Of a DNA stretch of 64,000 nucleotides, positions 16,455 to 26,140 are shown piece after piece. Source of the DNA: an uncultured Bacteroidales bacterium (GTDB lineage: Bacteria > Bacteroidota > Bacteroidia > Bacteroidales > Paludibacteraceae); assembly GCA_902765485.1 (NCBI GenBank), contig CACWZZ010000008.1, forward strand, positions 24,571-88,570, written 5' to 3'. Each line of letters opens with the position of its first letter. Position 1 is the stretch's first letter. Under the pieces are notes generated by a model. The model was not told where the DNA came from, ran no database searches, and worked only from the letters and a program-made list of their open reading frames with translations. A program made the translations under genes and the position numbers.

Positions 16455-18269
16455 ATGAAAAAATTCTTGAAGATATGTGGATGGGGAGCGCTAGTAATAG
16501 TGCTCCTCTTTGCATTGATACTTGCCCTTTCGCCCGTGGCAAAGCATATCGTGAATACGCGCGGCGAGGACATAGTGGGTCGGCAGTTACACGCAGACCA
16601 AGTGATCATCAATCCCTTCTGGGGCGGCGTCACGATCGAGGGTTTTCAATGCAAGGAAGCGAACGGCGAGACCGATTTCCTCTCCTTCGACCGGCTCTAT
16701 GTGCAGATCGCTTGGCCGCAGTTGATTGCCAAACGCGTGAAGATACGCGCTATCCACCTGAACGGCTTCGACGGTCAGATACTGAAGACCCGCGACAAAC
16801 TCAATTTTTCGGATATCATTGAGCGTTTCTCCAAAAACGACTCCATTGAGCAACCCAAGGATACCACATCGAGCGGATGGAAAGTGTTTCTGGACGACAT
16901 CCGGATAAACAACAGCAATGTGCGTTACCGCGATGTGATTTCCAACAAGCAATGGAAGATAGAGGACCTCTCGCTACGCGTGCCCGGTCTCTATTTCGAC
17001 AATACCCAGACCAACGCCGGATTGGAGTTCGGTCTGCCGACAGGCGGTAGAGTGGGTATCGTTGCCGGATACAAGATGCAGGCGAACCGCTACGCGGTGA
17101 ATGTCAAACTATATGACGTGCACACCGATGTCGTCTTGCCACTGGTGCAGGACTACCTCAATATCAGCGGTTTGGGCGCCAAACTAAACGGCTCTATCCA
17201 TGTGGACGGCAGTCTGGATAACATCTCCAATATCCAGATGAAAGGCGGTCTCTCGATGGCGGGACTTAGTATCCGCGACACCCACGACGATGAGATCGCT
17301 GCGATGGATGAACTGCGAGTCGTCATTGACCGCGGAGACCTGAACACCAACACTTTTATTCTCGATTCGCTCTTTATCACCGGCGTCACCGGCAATTACG
17401 AGGTGCACGAGAATTGGAACACGCTCTCGCGTCTGATGAAATCCAAAGAGGACGAGAGTCAGGAACCGGACAGCGTGGCGGTTCAAAAGCCCTCCAATAA
17501 CCAACCGGCTTCCAAGCCGCTGGTATGGATGGCGAAGAAAGTGAAGATCACCGGACATGACCTCGCTTACCACGACTACTCGATGAAAAACGATTGGGAG
17601 TATGCTATCAAGTCGCTGCAGGTGGAGGGTTATAATATCGCTACCAACGGACGCAATGCGGTGAAGGTGAAAGCGACGTTGACATCCGACGCGCAGCTGA
17701 ATGCAGACTTTGTCGGAGGATTGGACGTAGCGAACCAAGACACGCGTCTGGACATGAAACTCAAAGGGGTTCAACTGTCGGATTTCGACGCGCTATGCCG
17801 CAATTACACGGGCTATCCGCTCAACGGCGGAGACCTGAGTCTGGACAGTCGGATCAATGTGTTGGGAGGTAAGATGAACGGCTCCAACAAGATCGTTATT
17901 GATCATCCCAACGTGGGCAAAAAAGAGCGGTTCACCAAGGCGCCGTACAAGAATATCCCTGTGCGCATGGGCTTTAAGATACTCACTTCTGCGCAGGACA
18001 TGATTATCCTTGACGTGCCGGTGAGTGGCGATGCCAAGAATCCGAAATTCAGTTTCCGAAAAGTGATCGGACGGGCTTTGCTGAAAGTCTTTTTCGGTCC
18101 GCTGATGGGTGTCAACGATCGTAAATCCTTCAGCGAGGATGAATTGAGAGAAATGCAGGAATTGCTGGACGAAGGTGACTCACTCCGCAATGACACGGTG
18201 GGAGAGAGTGCGGCAGACGTCGCAATGACCGCAGGCGACAGCGCCGGTCTCACCGAAATAGGCAAGTAA
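16455..18269 (+). CDS. DUF748/AsmA-like envelope protein
   Basis: A 604-residue protein with one N-terminal membrane span (residues about 10-32). A long beta-rich periplasmic part follows, of the AsmA/DUF748 type thought to span the envelope and to carry or organise lipids. Typical blocks are DQVIINPFWGGVTIEGFQ, LSFDRLYVQIAWPQLIAKR and VSGDAKNPKFSFRKVIGRAL. The tail (DEGDSLRNDTVGESAADV and on) is low-complexity and acidic. That tail is encoded opposite the zinc site of recQ in a 90-base tail-to-tail overlap. The start ATG at 16455 lies 11 bases after tsf, so it may be read with the ribosomal operon. Confidence 0.8.
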   Translation: MKKFLKICGWGALVIVLLFALILALSPVAKHIVNTRGEDIVGRQLHADQVIINPFWGGVTIEGFQCKEANGETDFLSFDRLYVQIAWPQLIAKRVKIRAIHLNGFDGQILKTRDKLNFSDIIERFSKNDSIEQPKDTTSSGWKVFLDDIRINNSNVRYRDVISNKQWKIEDLSLRVPGLYFDNTQTNAGLEFGLPTGGRVGIVAGYKMQANRYAVNVKLYDVHTDVVLPLVQDYLNISGLGAKLNGSIHVDGSLDNISNIQMKGGLSMAGLSIRDTHDDEIAAMDELRVVIDRGDLNTNTFILDSLFITGVTGNYEVHENWNTLSRLMKSKEDESQEPDSVAVQKPSNNQPASKPLVWMAKKVKITGHDLAYHDYSMKNDWEYAIKSLQVEGYNIATNGRNAVKVKATLTSDAQLNADFVGGLDVANQDTRLDMKLKGVQLSDFDALCRNYTGYPLNGGDLSLDSRINVLGGKMNGSNKIVIDHPNVGKKERFTKAPYKNIPVRMGFKILTSAQDMIILDVPVSGDAKNPKFSFRKVIGRALLKVFFGPLMGVNDRKSFSEDELREMQELLDEGDSLRNDTVGESAADVAMTAGDSAGLTEIGK

Positions 18270-19895
18270 GACTTGCTCACGGCAGAATTGGTCCTGCTCG
18301 GCGTACTCCAGCATAGCATTCAGTTTAGAGACATAACGCGCTTGGCGCTCTTCGAAGATAGCGGGCGAGAGGTAGATTTCTGCTTCTCGCTCGTTTGTCA
18401 TGACGAGGCTGGAGCCTACCGAGCGAGGGATATACGTGATAATTCCCCGCTGCGCCAGAGAGACCAAAATCTGGTGGGTCGCTTTATTGTCCGCTTCGCG
18501 GACGTATTGCAGGTCGGTATAGATACCCGAATATTGGCGCATGAGCTGGTCTAATAGCTGCGCTTGCTCCGTAGAAAGGTTATAGGCTCCCAACTCATGC
18601 CGCGGCACGCGGATCTGCACACGCGGTTGGGTCTCGTACTCCTCCTCGAAATGAATATACCCCGCTTGGGTCAGGATATGCAGGGCGGAGTAGGTTTGGA
18701 TGACCGGCAGTTTCATGACGTGGCAAAGCTGGTCCATGTGCAGCGCAAAGCGATGTCCCAAACCGCTACCGGCGCCTATTTGCAGAAAATCCATGGTCTT
18801 GTGATAGACTTGCTCCACAAACTCCTTCGGTGGATAAGTGTCCACGATGCGTTTCTTGGTCTTCGCTTTGTCCTCCTGTTCGTTGAAGAGCAGTACGGCA
18901 TAAGCGGTCTGACCGTCTCGTCCGGCGCGCCCTGCTTCCTGGTAATAACTCTCCAATGTATTGGGCAAATCCACATGGATGACTACCCGCACATCGGGTT
19001 TGTCGATTCCCATGCCGAATGCGTTGGTAGCCACGATGATACGCGTCTGCCCGCTCTTCCATGCCTCCTGCCGCTCGTTGCGCTCTTGGGTAGTTAAACC
19101 GGCATGATAGTACTGCGAATTGAGTGTCGTGGATTGAGAGTTGAGCCATTCGGATAGTTCTTGCGCCCTTTTGCGGTTACGGACATAGACGATTGCGCTA
19201 CCCGGTACGCGGGAAAGGATATGCGCCACTTGGGCGGCTTTATTGTCCGTCCGGCGAACGATATACTGCAAGTTCTCGCGGTGGAAAGACTTGCGGAGGA
19301 CATGCTTCTCTTGAAATTCAAGCTTGTCTTGTATATCGTCGATCGTCTCCGGCGTCGCCGTAGCCGTGAGCGCCAAGACCGGCACGTCCGGCAGTAGTTC
19401 GCGGATCGCCGCTATATTGAGATACGACGGACGGAAATCATATCCCCACTGCGAGATACAATGCGCTTCGTCCACCGCGATCAGCCCGATCGGCAGTTGC
19501 GCCAGACGCTTGCGGAACTCCTCGCTCTCCAGCCGCTCCGGCGAACAATAGAGGAAATGGTACGGTCCGTAGAGACAGTTATCCAGCGCGACGCGCTGTT
19601 TGTCCCAACTCATGCCGGTATAGACCGCCGCCGCATGAATACCTTTTTTCTGCAAGTTCTCCACTTGGTCTTTCATCAGCGCTATAAGCGGCGTGATAAC
19701 AAGGCAGAGACGTTTGTCTGGATTCTCATTCGCCATGACGAGGGTAGGTACCTGAAAACAGAGGCTCTTTCCTCCGCCGGTTGGCATGAGTGCCAGCGTG
19801 TCGTGTCCCGCCAGCACGGACTCAACGATCTCCGCCTGCAACGGACGGAAATCATCGAATCCGAAATATGTCTTTAATGCCTCGCGCGGAGTCAT
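18180..19895 (-). CDS. recQ: RecQ-family ATP-dependent DNA helicase
   Basis: 3'-5' DNA helicase of repair and recombination. Walker A TGGGKS at residues 39-44, DEAH at 142-145, the helicase motifs FGMGIDKPDVR and QEAGRAGRDG, a winged-helix part, then four cysteines (FCREQ, CGHCDVC) that bind zinc at the very C-terminus. There is no HRDC domain, which is common for the 570-residue type. Between the two RecA lobes the text SEWLNSQSTTLNSQYYHAG contains two LNSQ words encoded by the AATTGAG repeat family. The insertion sits in an exposed loop and keeps the frame. The last 27 codons overlap the convergent DUF748 gene. Confidence 0.94.
   Translation of the reverse strand: MTPREALKTYFGFDDFRPLQAEIVESVLAGHDTLALMPTGGGKSLCFQVPTLVMANENPDKRLCLVITPLIALMKDQVENLQKKGIHAAAVYTGMSWDKQRVALDNCLYGPYHFLYCSPERLESEEFRKRLAQLPIGLIAVDEAHCISQWGYDFRPSYLNIAAIRELLPDVPVLALTATATPETIDDIQDKLEFQEKHVLRKSFHRENLQYIVRRTDNKAAQVAHILSRVPGSAIVYVRNRKRAQELSEWLNSQSTTLNSQYYHAGLTTQERNERQEAWKSGQTRIIVATNAFGMGIDKPDVRVVIHVDLPNTLESYYQEAGRAGRDGQTAYAVLLFNEQEDKAKTKKRIVDTYPPKEFVEQVYHKTMDFLQIGAGSGLGHRFALHMDQLCHVMKLPVIQTYSALHILTQAGYIHFEEEYETQPRVQIRVPRHELGAYNLSTEQAQLLDQLMRQYSGIYTDLQYVREADNKATHQILVSLAQRGIITYIPRSVGSSLVMTNEREAEIYLSPAIFEERQARYVSKLNAMLEYAEQDQFCREQVLLAYFGETGAVACGHCDVCRTLSHRVIAE
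19118..19146. repeat. repeat words inside recQ
   Basis: GAATTGAG, GGATTGAG and AGTTGAG words (plus strand) encode LNSQSTTLNSQ on the minus strand. They are the same words that fill junctions at 15.4, 30.5 and 31.8 kb. Confidence 0.7.
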
Positions 19896-19901
19896 AGTTT
19901 G

Positions 19902-21506
19902 TTATCCTATTTTATTCAAAGCAGTGCGGACACGGCGGAGGGTTTCTTCCTTGCCGAGCACATCGGTGATATTCCAGATATGCGGACCGCGCGCGGCGCC
20001 TACGAGACAGATACGGAACGCATTCATGACGATACCAACACCGTATTCCTTCTCCGCAATCCATGGCATGACGACACCGTCGAGATACCGACGAGATACC
20101 GTGTTTCCCTCTGCGTCAATTTCATCGTGACCCTCATACCAATTCTCCTCGCTCACGCCCTCTAAAATAGTGAGCAGCTCCTGCATGTGCTTCGGCGAGT
20201 CCTCTTTCCAGCGCTTCTTAAGCGATTTCTCGTCGTACTCGGTCGGAGCAACGAAGAAGAAATTGACTTGCTCCCAGAGCTCCGGCACGAAGTTCACGCG
20301 GTCTTTGGTCAAGCCGATCACTTTGGCTACCATCGATTTATCAATATTTCGATATGTAGATTCATCGAGGTGCTCTTTCAAAACCGGCATAAACATCTCT
20401 GCGATTTCTTCATTAGAGCGGAGCTGGAGGTATTGATGGTTGAACCATTTTCCCTTCTCGTAGTCGAACTTGGCGCCGGACTTGGACACGCGGTCGAGAC
20501 TGAAATCCTTGATCAGTTCGTCCATGGTGTACATCTCTTGATCGCCGGAACCGTGCCAGCCGAGGAGCGCCAAGAAATTGATCACCGCTTCGGGCAAGTA
20601 TCCGCTCTCGCGGTAACCGGAAGAGACGGTGCCGTCCTTTTGGTTGTGGAATTCGAGCGGGAAGACCGGGAAACCGAGACGGTCGCCGTCGCGTTTGGAG
20701 AGTTTACCGTTTCCGTCCGGCTTGAGCAGCAAGGGCAGGTGAGCAAATTGCGGCATGGTATCTTCCCAACCGAACGCGCGATAAAGCAGTACATGGAGTG
20801 GGGCAGAAGGCAGCCATTCTTCGCCGCGGATGACATGGCTGATCTCCATCAGATGGTCGTCCACGATGTTCGCCAGATGGTAAGTGGGCAGGTCGTCTGC
20901 CGATTTATAAAGCACTTTGTCGTCCAAAATATTGCTGTTGATGACCACTTCGCCGCGGATCAGGTCATGCACATGCACGTCCTCGTCCGGCTCGACCTTG
21001 AAGCGGACTACGTATTTCTCGCCTTTGTCTAGCAGCGCTTGCACTTCATCTGCGCTCATGGTCAGCGAGTTACGCATCTGCATGCGTGTGCGTGCATCGT
21101 ATTGGAAATTAGGTATCTCCGCGCGCTTGGCATCCAGTTCCTCCGGTGTGTCAAAAGCGATATAGGCATGCCCGGAATCCAGCAGTTGCTTCACATACTG
21201 ATGGTAGATCTCGCGTCGCTCGGACTGACGGTACGGTCCATGCTCACCCACTGCCTCGATCTCTTTCGTGCCTTTCTTCAGGCGCAGACCTTCATCAATA
21301 CCGATGCCCAGCCAATCGAGGGCTTCCAGAATATACTCCTCTGCGCCCGGCACGAAACGTGTGCTATCCGTATCTTCGATACGCAGCAACATGTCGCCGC
21401 CGTGCTGGCGGGCAAACAGATAATTGTACAAAGCGGTACGAACACCGCCGATGTGTAATGCGCCGGTTGGTGAGGGCGCAAAACGAACTCTTACTCTTCT
21501 TTCCAT
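19902..21506 (-). CDS. gltX: glutamyl-tRNA synthetase
   Basis: Class I synthetase that charges tRNA-Glu. The HIGH-type motif reads [10 protein letters not shown] near the N-terminus and the KMSKS-type motif reads KLSKRDGDR. The catalytic and anticodon-binding parts are complete. At 534 residues it is longer than the usual 470-500, as in other Bacteroidetes. It lies six bases upstream of recQ and downstream of serB on the minus strand, behind the exopolysaccharide genes. Confidence 0.96.
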   Translation of the reverse strand: MERRVRVRFAPSPTGALHIGGVRTALYNYLFARQHGGDMLLRIEDTDSTRFVPGAEEYILEALDWLGIGIDEGLRLKKGTKEIEAVGEHGPYRQSERREIYHQYVKQLLDSGHAYIAFDTPEELDAKRAEIPNFQYDARTRMQMRNSLTMSADEVQALLDKGEKYVVRFKVEPDEDVHVHDLIRGEVVINSNILDDKVLYKSADDLPTYHLANIVDDHLMEISHVIRGEEWLPSAPLHVLLYRAFGWEDTMPQFAHLPLLLKPDGNGKLSKRDGDRLGFPVFPLEFHNQKDGTVSSGYRESGYLPEAVINFLALLGWHGSGDQEMYTMDELIKDFSLDRVSKSGAKFDYEKGKWFNHQYLQLRSNEEIAEMFMPVLKEHLDESTYRNIDKSMVAKVIGLTKDRVNFVPELWEQVNFFFVAPTEYDEKSLKKRWKEDSPKHMQELLTILEGVSEENWYEGHDEIDAEGNTVSRRYLDGVVMPWIAEKEYGVGIVMNAFRICLVGAARGPHIWNITDVLGKEETLRRVRTALNKIG

Positions 21507-21513
21507 ATATTTA

Positions 21514-21545
21514 TTAGTATTCAGTTTTCAGTATTCAGTTTTCAG
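21514..21545. repeat. 7-base quasi-tandem repeat (TCAGTAT/TCAGTTT)
   Basis: The words TCAGTTT and TCAGTAT alternate exactly twice in the gltX-serB junction. The last codons and stop of serB are made from the repeat. Confidence 0.8.
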
Positions 21546-22764
21546 AATGTTCTCTCAGGAACGAATCTTTGAAGCCCAGGAAATACAGTATTCCGTCCAG
21601 ACCAACGGTAGAGATTGCCTGGCTGGCACTCTCTTTCACTTTCGGTTTGGCATGGAAAGCAATACCGAGACCGGCTTTGCCCAACATCTGCAGATCGTTG
21701 GCACCGTCTCCCACGGCAATCACTTGCGCGCGGTCGATATGCTCTACTTGCGCAATCAGCTCCAGCAACTCCGCTTTGCGGCGTGCATCCACCACATCGC
21801 CTATGTAACGACCGGTGAACTTGCCGTCCTGCTCCTCCAGTTCGTTGGCATAGACGTAATCCACACCGAAACGCTCCTGCAGGTATTTGCCTACAAAGGT
21901 AAATCCGCCGGAGAGGATAGCGATCTTGAATCCGCAGCGTTTGAGGATGCTGAAGAGGCGGTCGGCTCCTTCGGTGATCGGCAGGTGGTCAATGATATCC
22001 TGTTTTGCGGAGACGTCCAGCCCTTTGAGCAGCGCAACGCGGCGCGTGAAACTTTCCTTGAAATCAATCTCGCCCCGCATAGCCGAGAGGGTGATGGCTT
22101 TCACTTGTTCGCCTACGCCGGCACGTTCTGCCAACTCATCAATGACCTCCGTCTGGATAAACGTGGAGTCCATATCAACGCAGATCAAGCGTCTGTTGCG
22201 GCGGAACATATCGTCCCTCTGGAAGGAGATGTCGATCCCTTCTTCTTTGGATACCTCCATCAGTTCGCGCTGCAGCGACTCGCGGTCGGGTAGGTTGCCG
22301 CGAAGGGAGAACTCGATACACGAATGGCGTTTCTCCACCGGCACATCAATGCTCGGCCGTTCGCTCAGACGCAGGATATTGTCGATATTCAGTTGGCGAT
22401 CCGCCAGCAAAGCAGTTACACGAGCTATATGCCGCGCATTGATCTCGCGCGCCAGCATGGTCACTACATAGCGGTCCTGCTCCTGCCGTCCCACCCAAGC
22501 CGAATACTCCTCTTCGCTCAGCGGCGTGAAGCGGACGATCATCTCTAGTTTGGAGCAGCAGAAAAGCACCTCTTTGATCATGTCGCCGGAGGTGGAAGGA
22601 TTATCCACACGGATGAGGATACTGAGGTTGAGCTGGTGGTGGAGGTTCGATTGTCCGATGTCCTGCACAAAAGCGCCGTACTTGCCCAGCACTTCTGTCA
22701 CCGCCGAGGTCACACCCGGTTTATCAAAACCGATGATGTTGATTAGTATAAATTCTCTTTCCAT
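21535..22764 (-). CDS. serB: phosphoserine phosphatase with N-terminal ACT domains
   Basis: Last step of serine synthesis, phosphoserine to serine. The start at 22764 gives MEREFILINIIGFDKPGVTS, the normal ACT-domain opening; the further upstream ATG would overlap the preceding gene. Residues of about 1-185 hold an ACT-like regulatory part and residues of about 190-409 the HAD phosphatase with CVDMDSTFIQTEVIDELA, the motif II serine in LSGGFTFVG, and VGDGANDLQML. The C-terminus runs into a short repeat (HSEN then stop), so the last residues are probably not ancestral. Confidence 0.94.
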   Translation of the reverse strand: MEREFILINIIGFDKPGVTSAVTEVLGKYGAFVQDIGQSNLHHQLNLSILIRVDNPSTSGDMIKEVLFCCSKLEMIVRFTPLSEEEYSAWVGRQEQDRYVVTMLAREINARHIARVTALLADRQLNIDNILRLSERPSIDVPVEKRHSCIEFSLRGNLPDRESLQRELMEVSKEEGIDISFQRDDMFRRNRRLICVDMDSTFIQTEVIDELAERAGVGEQVKAITLSAMRGEIDFKESFTRRVALLKGLDVSAKQDIIDHLPITEGADRLFSILKRCGFKIAILSGGFTFVGKYLQERFGVDYVYANELEEQDGKFTGRYIGDVVDARRKAELLELIAQVEHIDRAQVIAVGDGANDLQMLGKAGLGIAFHAKPKVKESASQAISTVGLDGILYFLGFKDSFLREHSEN

Positions 22765-22768
22765 TGAA

Positions 22769-24010
22769 TTATAGAATAGCTTTTTTAATGTTTTCAATGA
22801 TGTATTGCGCTTCTTCGTCGGTCACCATGGGACCGCTCGGCAGGCAAAGCCCCCGCTTGAACATGGCTTCCGAGACGCCGTTGGTATATGCCGGTGCATT
22901 TCGGAAGACCGGTTGCTTGTGCATCGGTTTCCATAGAGGACGGCTCTCTATGCCTGCTTGGTCCAGACAGATTCGCATTGCCTCTACATTGCGGTTCGGT
23001 TCGCAGTCCGTATGAACGCTTCCTCCGGCATGCACCACGCCTGCTGCGCCTCCTACGGCTCCTTGTACCGCCTCGGCATAAGCCGCTTCTTCATTCTTGA
23101 CGCGCAGGTTCTCGTCCAGCAGAATAGTGCAGAGCCAGTAGTTGGCGTCGTACTCCGCCGAAGGTGCGTCGTGGAAAGTGATGCCTTCGACAGAAGCAAA
23201 CGCTTCTCGGTACAGTTGTGCGATGTGCCTATGGTGCGCCAAGTGGTCGTTCAGAACGGCCATCTGACCCCGTCCGATACCTGCACAGATATTCGACAGA
23301 CGGTAGTTATAACCGATGGCTTCGTGTTGGTAATACGGGTACGCCTCGCGCGCCTGCGTCGCGTACCACATTATTTTATCTTTCGCCGCTTGGTCTTTGC
23401 AAATCAGCGCACCGCCGCCGGAAGTGGTGATCATCTTGTTTCCGTTGAAAGAGAGCACGCCGTATTCTCCGAACGTACCGAGGACACGCCCTTTCCAGCG
23501 GCTGCCCATTCCTTCTGCCGCGTCTTCGATTACCGGAATACCGTATTTGTCCGCTATCGCCATAATGGCTTCGATATTGTACGGCATGCCGTATAGCGCC
23601 ACCGGAATAATGGCTTTTGGGTACTTGCCTGTTTGGGCTTTGCGGTCTATGATCGCTTGCTCCAGCAGGGCAGGGTCCATATTCCATGAGTCAGGTTCCG
23701 AGTCAATGAATACAGGCGTTGCGCCTACATAGGTAACGGGGTTGGCAGACGCGCAGAATGTGAAAGATTGGCAGATCACTTCGTCGCCTGCTTGTACGCC
23801 GCAAGCGATCAATGCCAGATGGATTGCCGCCGTGCCGGAAGACAGTGCAACCACTTCTTTGTTCTCTCCTACAAAATGCTTCAAGTCTTCCTCAAAGCCG
23901 TTGACGTTCGGTCCCAGAGGCACGACCCAGTTGGTGTCAAAAGCCTCTTGAATAAATTGCTGTTCTTGCCCGCTCATGTGAGCCAGACAAAGGTATATAC
24001 GTTTCGCCAT
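22769..24010 (-). CDS. DegT/DnrJ/EryC1/StrS sugar aminotransferase
   Basis: PLP enzyme that aminates a nucleotide-linked keto-sugar for exopolysaccharide or glycan synthesis (PglE/WecE type). The start NWVVPLGPNVNGFEEDL, the VVALSSGTAAIHLAL block and FNGNKMITTSGGGAL with the PLP lysine in NGNK are clear. The end IESRPLWKPMHKQPVF is typical. Residues of about 315-345 carry a Gly/Ala/Val-rich segment (QGAVGGAAGVVHAGG) not seen in the family as I know it, in a loop before the final domain. It follows the phosphoglycosyl transferase by four bases, an arrangement typical of N-acetyl-bacillosamine-like sugar loci. Confidence 0.92.
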   Translation of the reverse strand: MAKRIYLCLAHMSGQEQQFIQEAFDTNWVVPLGPNVNGFEEDLKHFVGENKEVVALSSGTAAIHLALIACGVQAGDEVICQSFTFCASANPVTYVGATPVFIDSEPDSWNMDPALLEQAIIDRKAQTGKYPKAIIPVALYGMPYNIEAIMAIADKYGIPVIEDAAEGMGSRWKGRVLGTFGEYGVLSFNGNKMITTSGGGALICKDQAAKDKIMWYATQAREAYPYYQHEAIGYNYRLSNICAGIGRGQMAVLNDHLAHHRHIAQLYREAFASVEGITFHDAPSAEYDANYWLCTILLDENLRVKNEEAAYAEAVQGAVGGAAGVVHAGGSVHTDCEPNRNVEAMRICLDQAGIESRPLWKPMHKQPVFRNAPAYTNGVSEAMFKRGLCLPSGPMVTDEEAQYIIENIKKAIL

Positions 24011-24014
24011 AAAG

Positions 24015-24626
24015 TTAAATTATTTCGTTGTTGTATGTCATTTTCTTGCCGAGGACAGTACAAAAAATCATGCGCATATCGTCAGCGAAGGAGTAGTGTT
24101 CCGCATAATAGCGGTTAATTCGCACCTTATCGGGGTAAATCACCTCGTCATTATATTTAATAGGATCTTCCACCGTTGCCAGCAATTCTTCTTCGTTCCG
24201 GTACTTGAGTGTAGCGGGTCCGGTGATACCCGGGCGCAGAGATAAAATGATTCGATCCTCGCCTTGTAACTGGTCTGCATACCCCGGCACATCCGGTCTG
24301 GGACCTACAAAAGACATGTTACCGATCAGCACGTCCCATAACTCCGGCAGTTCGTCCAGTTTGTATCTGCGCAGTTTGGCTCCCAGCGGCGTTATACGAC
24401 TTTCTCCGGCTACACTGACGCTGCTGCCGTTATGCCCTACGCTCATGGAGCGGAACTTATGGCAGGCAAAGAGTTTGCCGTCTTTGCCCACGCGCTTCTG
24501 CACAAAGAACACCGGTCCGGGCATGTACACTTTGATTAGTATTGCTACAACCAGCAACACCGGCGACAAGAACAAGAGCCCGAAGAATGCAACCGTTCTG
24601 TCAAATATATATTTCAGTATTTTCAT
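24015..24626 (-). CDS. undecaprenyl-phosphate phosphoglycosyl transferase (PglC-like)
   Basis: Small monotopic phosphoglycosyl transferase that starts a glycan by putting a sugar phosphate on the lipid carrier at the inner membrane. A re-entrant hydrophobic helix is at residues of about 8-32. The catalytic region follows (KFRSMSVGHNG, then RRYKLDELPELWDVL with the Asp-Glu pair, and SFVGPRPDVPGYA). At 203 residues it is the minimal PglC type and not the long WcaJ type. The neighbouring DegT aminotransferase would supply an amino-sugar substrate. Confidence 0.93.
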   Translation of the reverse strand: MKILKYIFDRTVAFFGLLFLSPVLLVVAILIKVYMPGPVFFVQKRVGKDGKLFACHKFRSMSVGHNGSSVSVAGESRITPLGAKLRRYKLDELPELWDVLIGNMSFVGPRPDVPGYADQLQGEDRIILSLRPGITGPATLKYRNEEELLATVEDPIKYNDEVIYPDKVRINRYYAEHYSFADDMRMIFCTVLGKKMTYNNEII

Positions 24627-24627
24627 A

Positions 24628-25413
24628 TTAACTCTGCATTCCGTGCATTGCCAACAGTGATTGTATTTGGCGGTTGGGAATGAATTTGCGCAGTGGATAC
24701 AAGCATGTGATGATCCATTTCAGCCACCAAGTGTAATGTATCCGCAAATGGCAATAGGCTTTTCGGAAATGAAATTTATTTTCCAAAAATGGTTGTATAT
24801 TCGAGTGCTCGGTAATGCTTCTTGCGCCATCCAATACGTATTTTAGTTTTCTTTCTTGCAAATAATACCGGTTCATCTCATAAATGAGTGCGTAATAAAC
24901 ATATTTCTTCAGGTCAGCGGGGTGGGCTTTGAGTGTTTGGTAGCTGCAATAATCTTCCCCTGCCTCATTTATAGCAAAAGCAGCCAGCTCATTGTTGGGA
25001 TTAAACGCCCCCCAGTATTCCGTATCTGCACTTGCATGACGAATACGGTTTTCAAACACCTCTATTGTCGGTGTTTGGGTGGCTATTTTATAGGCATGTG
25101 TCGCTGCGCAGTAAACAGCATACCCTTGCGCTAATAATTCTTCTGCCGAAATGCGGCGAATGGAGTAGTTGTTCAGACCGTGTCTGACTTGGTTGCGCGT
25201 GTTTGTGCTCAGTTCCTTCAGCTCTCCGAATGTATCTTTGATAACATACCAAAACGAGGTTTGCTCCGCACAGTCAAACCCATACGTGTTCCGGACAAAC
25301 CAACCGCCTTTGCGCAATAGTTCTTGTGCATCGGACGGTGTTAACGCTTCTTCCGTATGGGGCGCGCATTTATACACCCAGGCATGTTTATATATTTGAT
25401 ATTTTGGATACAT
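24628..25413 (-). CDS. GNAT/FemAB-like protein of the exopolysaccharide locus
   Basis: A 261-residue protein from the start MYPKYQIYKHAWVYK at 25413; the longer reading would overlap the upstream gene heavily. The text SFWYVIKDTFGELKELSTNTRNQVRHGL and CSYQTLKAHPADLKKYVYYAL resembles the acyl-CoA-type N-acyltransferase fold of the FemAB/GNAT group. Such proteins in sugar loci usually acylate an amino sugar or add an amino acid. The C-terminal region (HYTWWLKWIITCLYPL) is hydrophobic and may touch the membrane. Family call moderate; substrate unknown. Confidence 0.6.
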   Translation of the reverse strand: MYPKYQIYKHAWVYKCAPHTEEALTPSDAQELLRKGGWFVRNTYGFDCAEQTSFWYVIKDTFGELKELSTNTRNQVRHGLNNYSIRRISAEELLAQGYAVYCAATHAYKIATQTPTIEVFENRIRHASADTEYWGAFNPNNELAAFAINEAGEDYCSYQTLKAHPADLKKYVYYALIYEMNRYYLQERKLKYVLDGARSITEHSNIQPFLENKFHFRKAYCHLRIHYTWWLKWIITCLYPLRKFIPNRQIQSLLAMHGMQS

Positions 25414-26140
25414 ATCGTACTTTCTTGTAGGCTCCGAAAACAGCATTAAGGCATGTGTAAAAACAAGCCGCAAACGGATTGCATTGCATTTCTTGCCGCC
25501 ACAAGCGGTAATGCCAGGATAGCAATACCGCAATAGAGGCGTCGCTCACAGAGCCGTTGTGTTTATTGTATGCGAACAAATCTTCGTCTAACAGATAGCA
25601 ATCCGCCTTTTGGATTACATGCAGCCACATGGCGTAGTCGTTGTTTTTCCGTAGGTCGGTGATCTGGATGAGACCTATTTTCGCCCGGTTGTACATCACC
25701 GTCGGACAAGCAGGCCAACAAAAAGCGTACATACCCATTTTTGTAATATGTCTTGGTCCTGAGATATGGAGTGGTTTGTCAGTTCGGTGGAAGGCGGTAT
25801 AAGTAAAGGCATAGCCGTTTTGCTCCATGAAGGCAACCTGTTTCTCCAGTTTCTCCGGCATCCAACTATCGTCTGCGTCCAGAAAAGCGATGTATTTTCC
25901 TTTTGCCTCGCGCAATGCTTTGTTGCGGGAGAGAGCGGCTCCCGAGTTCCGCTCATTACGCATATAATGGATCCGCTCGTCTTGGTAAGACGCAATGATA
26001 GCTGCCGTGTTGTCCGTAGAGCAATCGTCCACAATAAGCAACTCCCAAGCCGTATAGGTCTGTGCAAGCATGCTGTCGATCGCTTCCCGAATGAACCGAT
26101 CGCAGTTGTATGCGGGCATTATGATGCTAACGAGTTCCAT
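25388..26140 (-). CDS. family 2 glycosyltransferase
   Basis: Inverting GT-A transferase of exopolysaccharide assembly. Standard start MELVSIIMPAYNCDRFIREAI, nucleotide-binding LLIVDDCSTDNT, and DXD-type site FLDADDSW. At 250 residues it is the usual single-domain size. It overlaps both neighbours by a few bases, so the operon is compact. Sugar and acceptor not readable. Confidence 0.92.
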   Translation of the reverse strand: MELVSIIMPAYNCDRFIREAIDSMLAQTYTAWELLIVDDCSTDNTAAIIASYQDERIHYMRNERNSGAALSRNKALREAKGKYIAFLDADDSWMPEKLEKQVAFMEQNGYAFTYTAFHRTDKPLHISGPRHITKMGMYAFCWPACPTVMYNRAKIGLIQITDLRKNNDYAMWLHVIQKADCYLLDEDLFAYNKHNGSVSDASIAVLLSWHYRLWRQEMQCNPFAACFYTCLNAVFGAYKKVRYVSKISNI

